Part shown: one piece after another, positions 1 to 5,590 of the stretch
How the letters are laid out: each line of letters opens with the position of its first letter
Position numbering within the stretch: position 1 is the stretch's first letter
Source: Thermococcus sp.
Lineage (GTDB): Archaea; Methanobacteriota_B; Thermococci; Thermococcales; Thermococcaceae
Length of the DNA: 5,590 nt
Assembly: GCA_026987155.1 (NCBI GenBank)
Contig: JALSNG010000005.1
Span: 1-5,590 of the forward strand
Direction of reading: 5' to 3'
Position numbers and translations under genes: made by a program
Notes under the pieces: model-generated
What the model saw: only the letters and a program-made list of their open reading frames with translations
Databases searched by the model: none
Told to the model about the DNA's origin: nothing

Positions 1-1
1 C

Positions 2-1420
2 TTCCTAATCCCCGAGGGACAGAGGATACAGTACGTCCAGCAGACCGAGAAAAAAGAGATAGGTGGAATAGTGGAAATCAACAGCAAGACCCAGAGGGTG
101 GACGTGGTCAAGTACGCGAAGGAGCGATGGAACCTACAGGTCGTTGAAGTTGACGACATCTACCAGGCAGTTTACTACTTCACGGGACATAGCATTCCAA
201 GGCCAAAGGGTCCGAGCTATGTGCGGGTTGACACATCCTTCCTGCGGGATGACGCGATTAAGGATTATCAGAACACGACCGGATATCTCAACCGCGTTCT
301 CAATGAACTCAAGGACAGCAACGTGGATTACACCACATACTCCACCTTAAAACAAGCCCTCGACCAGGCGAGCCTTACACTGAACCAGTCCAAGGAGGCT
401 ATGGACGGCGGCATGTACTACACCGCCCTCAGCAAGGACTTCCAGGCCAGGATAGTAATCAGGCACGTCCAGTGGTACCTCGAAACGAGCACTCCAGGGG
501 ACATAGCGAAGCTCCTCCAGAGAGTCAACGGGGAGATAAACTCCTCGGAGAGGGTGGTCTCCAATGTTACTATCCGGGGCATCACAATGCTCCAAGCAAT
601 CGCTGCGGCTCAGGAGAGAGTAGAACAGGCCAAAAGCGCACTCCAACAGGCTTGGAAATACTACTACAGTCAGGACTACTGGGACGCAATAGGAGAGGCG
701 GCCTACGCCTACGAGAGAGCAAAAACAGCAAAGTTCTGGGCAGATCTCGGAAATAGATTCGCCAAAGGAGCTATCATCAGCACGGGGATAATAAAAACAA
801 CCGCGAGGGACTACATAGACGAGTCGAGTCTCATAGCGACGTACATTGAGTCCATGTACGGCAACACCGCGGGAGACCTGACCCAGAGCATACAGCAGGC
901 CGAGCAATACTATGAGGACGGAAAGTACTCGGCGGCCCTCTTCACGGCTATGGAGGCTAGGGTTCAGGGGCAGGTATTCCTCGATACGCTTGGAATAACC
1001 AACTGGAGTGTCTTGGAGGATAAGCTCGCAAGGATGAAGGAGAGCGCCAAAACAGCCATAGGAATCGCCCAGGCCAGCGGAGTAAAGCCCTTACTGGCGA
1101 TGGCCTATTACGAGTTCGCGGAAAGCTATGAAAAGGCCGCAAAAAAGAGTCAAAACATCGGCGATCTGCAGAGCGCCATGATATTCTACCAGTACGCGAG
1201 GGAAACGGCCGGCCTATTCCTGAGCACGGATCGCGCAAATCTCCCAAAGGAAAACGTCAGTGAAAGCGTTCCCTCCCTGCCGCTTCCAACGACCAGCACG
1301 CAGGTTCCGCCCCAGAATCAGACGGAAAAGAACGAAGGGCCGGGATTTGGAATAACAACAGCCATCGTCCTCGCGCTACTTGCCTTTGTTGTGGGTCTTG
1401 GGATTGGGAAGAAAATCTAA
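2..1420 (+). CDS. Membrane-anchored Lon-like (S16) serine protease, 3' part only
   Basis: The reading frame is open from base 2, so the gene starts before the window; 472 residues are visible. The first seven, FLIPEGQ, and the following stretch up to about residue 65 resemble the end of an S16 (Lon-type) proteolytic domain, just after the catalytic Lys strand. The Ser-Lys dyad itself would lie upstream and is not seen. Then comes a mostly helical region (about 85-410) with four related segments near 129-160, 211-249, 298-330 and 378-409. Each has an aromatic-rich YY-type turn followed by an A-rich helix, and three of the four carry an AR pair. A Pro/Thr/Gln linker (about 416-445) leads to one membrane helix (about 449-468) ending in KKI. 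Seven N-X-S/T sequons (N91, N128, N180, N188, N334, N418, N439) suit an exported, glycosylated protein. I infer an ATP-independent protease facing outward, like the archaeal group usually labelled COG1750. No AAA module is visible. The family call is fairly sure; the substrate is unknown. Confidence 0.82.
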   Translation, partial: FLIPEGQRIQYVQQTEKKEIGGIVEINSKTQRVDVVKYAKERWNLQVVEVDDIYQAVYYFTGHSIPRPKGPSYVRVDTSFLRDDAIKDYQNTTGYLNRVLNELKDSNVDYTTYSTLKQALDQASLTLNQSKEAMDGGMYYTALSKDFQARIVIRHVQWYLETSTPGDIAKLLQRVNGEINSSERVVSNVTIRGITMLQAIAAAQERVEQAKSALQQAWKYYYSQDYWDAIGEAAYAYERAKTAKFWADLGNRFAKGAIISTGIIKTTARDYIDESSLIATYIESMYGNTAGDLTQSIQQAEQYYEDGKYSAALFTAMEARVQGQVFLDTLGITNWSVLEDKLARMKESAKTAIGIAQASGVKPLLAMAYYEFAESYEKAAKKSQNIGDLQSAMIFYQYARETAGLFLSTDRANLPKENVSESVPSLPLPTTSTQVPPQNQTEKNEGPGFGITTAIVLALLAFVVGLGIGKKI

Positions 1421-2674
1421 ACTGGAGGGTTCCATCCTCATTTCTTTTAACAGCCCCACCTCCCACTCGGAAAGGCTCGGGCAAATGGTACATCCAAGAC
1501 GGTAGAAGCCCTCGTAATAGAGGGGATGGAGCTCAAAACCCCTCATGAGAACGAACAGCTGGACCATAAAGCCACTCCAAAACTTTACAGGCATCACCTC
1601 AATGAGCCGTCCAAAGTTAGTCCGCCTCTCTACAACAGGGGGCTTTAACCGCCTCCTTGCACTTTCACCGTCCCTGTCTCCAACAAGCAGGATGGGGTTC
1701 TCAAATTCAGAAACGACCGAATACAGCGCTTCAACCTTCTTCCTCGTACACCACCGGTTTCGATGCGTCGGCATTCCGTACTTTCCGATGGGCATTGGGA
1801 CGTCAACCCGAATAAGCTTAACTCCAAGTTTCTTGGCGGTTTTTTCGACGTACTCATCAGTTCCAGGCATCTCATATTCCATTCGGACGTATACAGCCGT
1901 AACGTCCCGAAATACCTCCTTCGCAAGGAGTAAAACTGCCGTTGAGTCCTTGCCACCGCTCCACGGCACTATTAAACTTCCCTCAAAGTTTCTGAGAAAG
2001 GCCTTACTCGCCCGGGCAAATTCCTCGACGTAGCTTCCGTTCGCCCTGATAACCGACTCAACTGACACATCTTCCTGACATGGGCACCTCCAAAGCACCT
2101 TGGTCGGAAATCCAAGCTTCTTGCTCACCTCTGCAACCTTATTGGGACCGGAAAAATAAACCTCCTGATTCATCAACTTCCTCAGAACGAGGGAGGCATT
2201 TCCAAGCTCCACTCCCAGTTTTCTCATCGCCTTCCTAAACCCCTCTCCGATTGCCAGATAAATGTCATAATCCGGATTGATTTCTATCCCAAATGGATTC
2301 TCGGGGTTGAGACGGTAAGTTCCACTCCACTCAATGCCGAGTCGAAAACGGGCTTTTATCTCCTCAACGTTCCAATAAAGCTCATCAACCCTCATGTTCC
2401 TTACCCGCTTTGTCCTCAAAAGTCTCGCGTAGAAGGGCCTCCCGGATTCCCTCAAAAGGGGAACGAGCACCTCCATTAGATTTTTATCTTCCTCACCGAG
2501 GAGCAGAACGGGGATGTATGGCTTTTGAAGGATCTCCTGGAAGGCGTCGAGCACCTCCTCCTTCTTCCTACCCCCACCAAGGCTTTCCACGCTCAAAAAT
2601 CCGCCGTAATTCCTTTCGTTTATATAACCCAGGGCCTTTGCATCCTTTCTGGCCCGCGCTATGAGGGCAAACAT
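1376..2674 (-). CDS. PP-loop ATPase of the PAPS-reductase family, probably not a sulfonucleotide reductase
   Basis: This 432-residue protein has the PP-loop SGGKDST (239-245) that binds ATP or an adenylylated substrate. Other family landmarks follow in order: W308-C309-T310 with nearby basic residues, GDRDGES (332-338) matching the G-x-R-x-x-E-S motif, HPLY (383-386) and GCTICP (394-399). The final catalytic ECG(L/I)H tail of true PAPS/APS reductases is absent; the protein ends in a hydrophilic tail after the CxxC. C309, C395 and C398 could hold a [4Fe-4S] cluster, with an 86-residue spacing like the CC...CxxC of APS reductases. The N-terminal half (1-235) is not recognised, except that a C197-P-C199 motif closes it. 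The product could be a tRNA thiolation or other sulfur-transfer enzyme. The ATG start has no Shine-Dalgarno but sits about 25 nt from a T-rich box, which suits a leaderless transcript. The 3' end overlaps the S16 protease gene by 45 bp. The superfamily is certain; the reaction is unknown. Confidence 0.85.
   Translation of the reverse strand: MFALIARARKDAKALGYINERNYGGFLSVESLGGGRKKEEVLDAFQEILQKPYIPVLLLGEEDKNLMEVLVPLLRESGRPFYARLLRTKRVRNMRVDELYWNVEEIKARFRLGIEWSGTYRLNPENPFGIEINPDYDIYLAIGEGFRKAMRKLGVELGNASLVLRKLMNQEVYFSGPNKVAEVSKKLGFPTKVLWRCPCQEDVSVESVIRANGSYVEEFARASKAFLRNFEGSLIVPWSGGKDSTAVLLLAKEVFRDVTAVYVRMEYEMPGTDEYVEKTAKKLGVKLIRVDVPMPIGKYGMPTHRNRWCTRKKVEALYSVVSEFENPILLVGDRDGESARRRLKPPVVERRTNFGRLIEVMPVKFWSGFMVQLFVLMRGFELHPLYYEGFYRLGCTICPSLSEWEVGLLKEMRMEPSSLDFLPNPKTHNKGK
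1425..1449 (+). terminator. Possible terminator of the protease gene
   Basis: Five bases after the TAA stop, GAGG (1425-1428) can pair with CCTC (1436-1439) across a 7-nt loop. This is followed directly by ATTTCTTTT. Archaeal RNA polymerase terminates mainly on T-rich tracts, so the T-rich run is the more meaningful part; the four-pair stem is weak. The site lies inside the opposing PP-loop gene, as expected for overlapping convergent genes. Confidence 0.4.
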
Positions 2675-2686
2675 GGAAGGGGTTGG

Positions 2687-2706
2687 TTAAAAAAAGTTAA
2701 AAAGCC
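2687..2706 (-). promoter_or_regulatory. Likely promoter of the PP-loop gene
   Basis: On the minus strand, GGCTTTTTAACTTTTTTTAA precedes the ATG at 2674. The box GCTTTTTAA is centred near 2700, about 25 nt from the ATG, which would place the transcript start at or next to the start codon. The bases just before the ATG (CCAACCCCTTCC) contain no anti-16S complement, which supports leaderless initiation. The same T tracts could instead act as a terminator for the M20 gene, and both roles are possible. Confidence 0.5.
2689..2703 (-). terminator. Oligo-T tracts after the M20 gene
   Basis: Downstream of the M20 stop (TGA, 2727-2725) the minus strand carries T5 (2703-2699) and T7 (2695-2689), separated by AAC, with no strong hairpin. 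Such T runs suffice for termination by archaeal RNA polymerase. They coincide with the suggested promoter of the next gene, so the 50-nt gap may serve both purposes. Confidence 0.4.
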
Positions 2707-2724
2707 TTCTCCACACCGGTAGAT

Positions 2725-3912
2725 TCACCCTTTGCTCAGTGCGAGGAGGAACCGCCTGTAGGTCTCCTTCACCCTTCCCAGCGAGGAAACGCTCACCCAT
2801 TCGTCGCGGGAATGCCAGTTTCCACCCGAAGGTCCAAAGACGAGGGTGGGTTTCCCGAGGTAGGTGGCGAAATAGTTGAAATCACCAACGCTCATCCCAT
2901 AGGTAATCTCCGGGGTTACGCCCGCCAACCTCATTGCCATCTTAAAGAGCTCAACCTCCTTCTGACCCTCGTCGATAATGTAGGGGAGCATCTGGGGGGT
3001 AGGCCGGGGGAAACTCTCCACACACAGTTCCGCCCTAAAACCAATATTCTTTGCTAAATCGATGAGTTCATCCCTAACCGTCCTCCAGTCTTCCCCAGGA
3101 ACAACGTGCCTATCGAGAATGGCCTCGGCGTAATCGGGAACGCTCAGACCATCCGCTTCCCCCCTGAGGGATAGGGTGCAGTAGGAGCCCCTCCCAAGCT
3201 TTTCGTGTCTTTTGGGGTTTATCAGTTCAATGCCCCCAACAAGCCTGGCCAGCTCCTCAACGGCATTTATCCCAAGGTGGGGTCTGGCCGCGTGGGCTTT
3301 TTTACCCCTAACTTTGAGTGAAACCACAATCCGTCCCCTTGCGCCGAGCATGAGTCTCTCGTTAGTAGGCTCCGCCACCAGGACGGTATCGGCTCCATCG
3401 AGCTTTCCACTCCTTATGAGCTCCCACGCCCCCCTGGAAAAACCTTCCTCATCGCTTACGGCGGCAAAGATAAGGTTCGGTCTCTCATCTTTCTCGAGGC
3501 CGGCCATCTCCACAAAGAGGCTGAGTAGAACGGCCAGACCCGCCTTCATGTCGGCACTGCCGAGACCATAGAAACGGTCGCCATCGAGTTCACCCCAAGG
3601 GTTCCTGCTCCAGTTGGGGGAGAGGTTCACGGTGTCCATGTGGCCGTTCAGAACAACAGTTGGACCCCTTCCCGGAAGGTAAGCGATGACATCGTCACCA
3701 AAGCCATCAACTGGGAGGGTTTCAACTTCGATACCGTGCTCCTCCAAAAACGAAACTATGAAGTTGACCATTTTCTCCTCCTTCCCGAAGGGAGAGGCGA
3801 TTGAAACCAACCGTTTGAGGAGCTCAAACTCCACACGCTCCCCAGAAAACCCGGCCTTTAGCGGTTTCATAGGCTTCGCCCCCGGAGCGTTCAAAAAACA
3901 TTCCCTCCACAT
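2725..3912 (-). CDS. M20 family metallopeptidase/deacylase (ArgE/DapE/CPG2-like)
   Basis: This cytosolic two-zinc hydrolase cleaves an amide bond in an N-acyl amino acid or small peptide. Family residues are all present, numbered from the ATG at 3912: H91-M-D93 (first ligand and its Asp), D121 in ADMK (bridging ligand), E155-E156 in SDEEG (general base and ligand), E181 in AEPT, and H367 in NWHSRDEW. H207 in the KKAHAARPH stretch marks the inserted dimerisation domain (about 190-300). Length (395) is normal. I cannot separate ArgE, DapE, LysK or carboxypeptidase G2-like specificity. The start is uncertain: similarity to the family seems to begin near V27 (GTG at 3834), whereas in-frame alternatives are ATG 3912 (GAGG five bases ahead), TTG 3894 (GGAGGGA seven bases ahead) and ATG 3870 (25 nt from a T6 box). 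It follows tRNA-Ala on the same strand and precedes the PP-loop gene by 50 nt. Confidence 0.9.
   Translation of the reverse strand: MWRECFLNAPGAKPMKPLKAGFSGERVEFELLKRLVSIASPFGKEEKMVNFIVSFLEEHGIEVETLPVDGFGDDVIAYLPGRGPTVVLNGHMDTVNLSPNWSRNPWGELDGDRFYGLGSADMKAGLAVLLSLFVEMAGLEKDERPNLIFAAVSDEEGFSRGAWELIRSGKLDGADTVLVAEPTNERLMLGARGRIVVSLKVRGKKAHAARPHLGINAVEELARLVGGIELINPKRHEKLGRGSYCTLSLRGEADGLSVPDYAEAILDRHVVPGEDWRTVRDELIDLAKNIGFRAELCVESFPRPTPQMLPYIIDEGQKEVELFKMAMRLAGVTPEITYGMSVGDFNYFATYLGKPTLVFGPSGGNWHSRDEWVSVSSLGRVKETYRRFLLALSKG
3892..3908 (-). promoter_or_regulatory. Shine-Dalgarno and T6 tract within the annotated M20 5' end
   Basis: On the minus strand, GGAGGGA (3908-3902) is the best anti-16S match near the M20 gene and would serve the in-frame TTG at 3894. 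It is followed by TTTTTTGA (3898-3891), which could be a tRNA terminator or the TATA box of a transcript starting near ATG 3870. These roles exclude one another to some degree, so the site bears on the true start of the M20 protein. Confidence 0.35.
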
Positions 3913-3939
3913 ATCTGCCTCGAAAGTGCTTTAAGAGAA

Positions 3940-4017
3940 TGGTGGACCGGGCGGGATTTGAACCCGCGGCCTCCGCCTTGCGAGGGCGGCGCTCATACCA
4001 GGCTGAGCTACCGGCCC
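3940..4017 (-). tRNA. tRNA-Ala (anticodon CGC)
   Basis: The full cloverleaf can be folded on the minus strand. The acceptor is GGGCCGG with CCGGTCC, then A73 and an encoded CCA (3942-3940). The D stem is GCTC/GAGC with a 10-nt loop, and the anticodon stem is CCGCC/GGCGG. The anticodon loop CTCGCAA (3984-3978) has CGC at positions 34-36, reading GCG. The variable loop is AGGCC and the T arm is GCGGG-TTCAAAT-CCCGC. The G3-U70 wobble pair, the alanine identity element, is present and confirms the assignment. There is no intron. A promoter sits just upstream, and the M20 gene follows on the same strand. Confidence 0.97.
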
Positions 4018-4040
4018 GCCGGTATAGTGAACTCCCACCT

Positions 4041-4060
4041 GGTTTAAAAGCTTTTGGTTG
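4041..4060 (-). promoter_or_regulatory. Promoter of tRNA-Ala
   Basis: On the minus strand, CCAAAAGCTTTTAAACC contains an archaeal BRE/TATA-like box (TTTTAAA, 4049-4043). Its centre is about 25-30 nt ahead of the mature tRNA 5' end at 4017, implying a leader of only a few bases. The embedded AAAAGCTTTT (4046-4055) is a perfect palindrome, which is probably incidental to the box. Confidence 0.7.
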
Positions 4061-4107
4061 TGGTGGGGAATTTGATTGACATAAAACAGTAAAAAAGAAC
4101 CGAACAA

Positions 4108-4124
4108 GTAAGGTTTTTTAACTT
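4108..4124 (+). promoter_or_regulatory. Promoter of the malic enzyme gene
   Basis: GTAAGGTTTTTTAACTT contains a TATA-like TTTTTTAA (4114-4121) with purines ahead of it, as in archaeal BRE/TATA elements. Counting about 25 nt gives a transcript start near 4138-4143, hence a very short leader just long enough to hold the GGTGAT site. It is divergent from the tRNA promoter, about 50 bp away; nothing else is evident in the bases between them. Confidence 0.65.
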
Positions 4125-4142
4125 AGAACGGTCAGAGGGAAC

Positions 4143-4148
4143 GGTGAT
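4143..4148 (+). promoter_or_regulatory. Shine-Dalgarno of the malic enzyme gene
   Basis: GGTGAT matches the 3' end of archaeal 16S rRNA and lies three bases before ATG 4152. This fixes the start, and it contrasts with the PP-loop gene, whose start has no such site. Confidence 0.75.
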
Positions 4149-4151
4149 TCA

Positions 4152-5414
4152 ATGGATCCCCTCGAGTTTCACAGGAACAATTTTCCGGGCAACGGTAAGA
4201 TTGAGGTTATTCCAAAAGTTCCGCTGAGGAACACCCGAGATTTGAGCCTCGCCTACACCCCAGGCGTTGCGGAGCCGTGCAGGGAGATAGAGAAAGGAAC
4301 AGATCCCGGGGAATATACTGTGATCCCAAACACCGTCGCGGTAATAACAGATGGTTCCGCAATCCTCGGGCTCGGAGACATAGGGGTCCTCGCAGGAATG
4401 CCAGTGATGGAGGGGAAGGCAGTTCTCTTCAAAGCATTGGCGGGGATTGATGCCTTTCCAATACTCGTGGACACGAAAGACGTGGACGAGATAGTGAGAA
4501 CAGTCAAACTAATCTCCAAAGGGTTCGGCGGAATAAACCTCGAAGATATAAGCGCGCCCCGATGCTTTGAAATCGAGGAACGTCTGAGGGTGGAACTTGA
4601 CATACCGGTTTTCCACGACGACCAGCATGGAACCGCGGTGGTTACTCTGGCTGGACTCATCAATGCCCTAAAACTCGTGGGGAAAAAGTTTAATGAGATC
4701 AAAGTTGCCATAAGCGGTGCTGGAGCTGCTGGAATAGCAATAGCCAAACTCCTCCACCATGTGGGTGTTAGGGAAATCCTCGCAGTTGACAGGAGGGGCA
4801 TAATCCACGAGGGCAGGAGCGACCTTAACCCTTACAAGAGGGAGATTGCAGAGTTCAACGTTCACGGTATTGAGGGAGACCTCTCAAAGGCCATGGAGGG
4901 TGCGGATGTTTTCATAGGGGTGAGCGTTGGGGGCATAGTAACGCCTGAGATGGTTAGGAGAATGGCAAGCGACGCGATAGTTTTTGCGATGGCAAATCCA
5001 ATTCCAGAGATAATGCCCGATGAAGCCAAAAGGGCTGGAGCTCGGGTAGTCGCAACTGGGAGGAGCGACTTTCCAAACCAGATAAACAACGTCCTTGGCT
5101 TTCCTGGGATATTCAGGGGTGCTCTTGACGTGCGTGCAAAGGACATAACCCTTGGGATGAGGATAGCGGCCGCCGAGGCTATAGCAGGCTGTGTAAGAGA
5201 CGAGGAACTCAACGAGGAGTACGTAATTCCCTCGCCCCTTCATCCAGATGTCTTCCCAAGGGAGGCCGGTGCAGTAGCGGAGAGGGCCGTTGAGGAAGGT
5301 GTTGCGAGGATAAAGAGGAGCAGGGAAGAGGTGGAGGAACACACAAGAAAGCTGAGGGAGTTCTACTGGAAGTTTATAGAACCGGTCAACGAAAGAAGGA
5401 AAGGTTATCAGTAG
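4152..5414 (+). CDS. Malic enzyme (NAD(P)-dependent, oxaloacetate-decarboxylating)
   Basis: The enzyme converts malate to pyruvate and CO2 with reduction of NAD(P), in the cytosol. Visible residues are the catalytic Y35 in AYTPGVAEPC, the GLGDIG motif (73-78), catalytic K89 in EGKAVLF, and the divalent-metal ligands E131-D132 (LEDISAP) and D157 (FHDDQHGTA). The Rossmann motif G189-A-G-A-A-G194 follows, then ANPIPE (281-286) and PNQINNVLGFPGIFRGALD (308-326). At 420 residues it is the short form, lacking the phosphotransacetylase-like C-terminal domain of MaeB proteins. The strand after the Rossmann motif ends in D213-R-R; the Asp suggests NAD while the arginines could accept NADP, so cofactor preference is open. 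The start is supported by GGTGAT three bases upstream and a TATA box. The 3' end overlaps the opposing fumarase gene by 7 bp, which fits a shared C4-acid pathway. Confidence 0.96.
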   Translation: MDPLEFHRNNFPGNGKIEVIPKVPLRNTRDLSLAYTPGVAEPCREIEKGTDPGEYTVIPNTVAVITDGSAILGLGDIGVLAGMPVMEGKAVLFKALAGIDAFPILVDTKDVDEIVRTVKLISKGFGGINLEDISAPRCFEIEERLRVELDIPVFHDDQHGTAVVTLAGLINALKLVGKKFNEIKVAISGAGAAGIAIAKLLHHVGVREILAVDRRGIIHEGRSDLNPYKREIAEFNVHGIEGDLSKAMEGADVFIGVSVGGIVTPEMVRRMASDAIVFAMANPIPEIMPDEAKRAGARVVATGRSDFPNQINNVLGFPGIFRGALDVRAKDITLGMRIAAAEAIAGCVRDEELNEEYVIPSPLHPDVFPREAGAVAERAVEEGVARIKRSREEVEEHTRKLREFYWKFIEPVNERRKGYQ

Positions 5415-5590
5415 AGGCTCTCTCCATAGGCATCTATAGCCACAATCAGCGGGAAGTCCTTAACCTCAAGAACCCATACCGCCTCAGGGATACCGAGCTC
5501 CTCCAGCCAGAACACTTCTCTAACGCGCTTTATGCTTTTAGCGGCAAGCGAACCTGCTCCTCCAGTAAAGGCGAAGTAAACGGCGCGGCC
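5408..5590 (-). CDS. Fumarate hydratase class I, beta subunit, C-terminal part
   Basis: An open minus-strand frame runs from the window edge to TGA (5410-5408), giving 60 residues. It contains a TGGAG turn near the start, a charged helix, then a PEAVWVLEVKDFP segment and a DAYGESLY end. These match the C-terminus of the beta subunit of two-subunit [4Fe-4S] fumarases (also the C-terminal domain of class I fumarases and tartrate dehydratase). In that family it works with an alpha subunit to interconvert fumarate and malate. The start and any alpha-subunit gene lie beyond the window. It overlaps the last 7 bp of the malic enzyme gene, in a different codon phase from the other convergent overlap here. 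The frame was found by translating the end of the window. A fumarase rather than tartrate dehydratase is inferred from the malic enzyme neighbour. Confidence 0.88.
   Translation of the reverse strand, partial: GRAVYFAFTGGAGSLAAKSIKRVREVFWLEELGIPEAVWVLEVKDFPLIVAIDAYGESLY

Noticed and set aside
71..73. GTG as the start of the first gene
   Set aside because: The frame is open back to base 2, and the upstream residues (FLIPEGQ) fit the S16 protease family, so this GTG is an internal valine codon.
347..907. 186-codon minus-strand reading frame inside the protease gene
   Set aside because: It lies antisense to a well-supported coding region, has no recognisable motif and reads like low-complexity shadow sequence.
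1545..2033. 162-codon plus-strand reading frame opposite the PP-loop gene
   Set aside because: It shadows the region encoding the PP-loop and G-x-R-x-x-E-S motifs, and has no family signature of its own.
3824..3901. 25-codon minus-strand ORF starting at ATG 3901, overlapping the M20 5' end
   Set aside because: GGAGGGA directly abuts this ATG, too close to act as its ribosome binding site, and the peptide has no leader-peptide feature such as repeated regulatory codons.
3940..4017. tRNA-Ala as an integration (att) site
   Set aside because: No repeated copy of the tRNA 3' end and no integrase gene appear in the window, and the flanking genes are metabolic or enzymatic rather than mobile.
4046..4055. 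Perfect palindrome AAAAGCTTTT as an operator
   Set aside because: It is explained by the A/T-rich TATA region of the tRNA promoter, and a 10-bp A/T-rich palindrome is weak evidence for a regulator site.
4253..4801. 182-codon minus-strand reading frame opposite malic enzyme
   Set aside because: Its Ser/Ala/Pro/Ile-rich composition is typical of a frame opposite a real gene, and the plus strand carries every malic enzyme motif.

Overview
The window looks like a piece of a hyperthermophilic euryarchaeal chromosome, most likely from the Thermococcales (Thermococcus or a close relative). The evidence is archaeal-type TATA boxes about 25 nt ahead of inferred transcript starts, a GGTGAT ribosome binding site, a genome-encoded CCA on the tRNA, very tight gene packing, and charged proteins of archaeal type. 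The genus is an inference from family recognition, not from any search.

Layout. Bases 2-1420 (+) hold the 3' part of a gene for a membrane-anchored Lon-like (S16) serine protease. The end of the protease domain is visible, followed by a helical-repeat stalk, a Pro/Thr linker and a C-terminal membrane helix. It converges on, and overlaps by 45 bp, a PP-loop ATPase of the PAPS-reductase family (1376-2674, -). Upstream on the same strand lie an M20 metallopeptidase (2725-3912, -) and a tRNA-Ala with anticodon CGC (3940-4017, -). A divergent promoter region (about 4041-4151) separates these from a malic enzyme gene (4152-5414, +). The malic enzyme gene converges on, and overlaps by 7 bp, the 3' end of a fumarase beta-subunit gene (5408 to beyond the window, -).

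How the genes work together. Only malic enzyme and fumarase have an obvious link: fumarate is hydrated to malate, which is oxidatively decarboxylated to pyruvate. tRNA-Ala, the M20 peptidase and the PP-loop protein may share transcripts because they lie head to tail, but each gap also contains a T tract that could end transcription and a possible promoter. The surface protease is an independent unit whose 5' end lies outside the window.

Novelty. Most of this is ordinary core archaeal genome; no mobile element, CRISPR array or obvious defence system is visible. The items most worth a second look are the PP-loop protein, which lacks the sulfonucleotide-reductase catalytic tail but keeps three cysteines placed like a thiolase-type Fe-S site; the codon-register antisense overlap, where one strand encodes a membrane helix and the other a hydrophilic tail; and the glycosylation-rich, repeat-containing stalk fused to a Lon-type protease domain.
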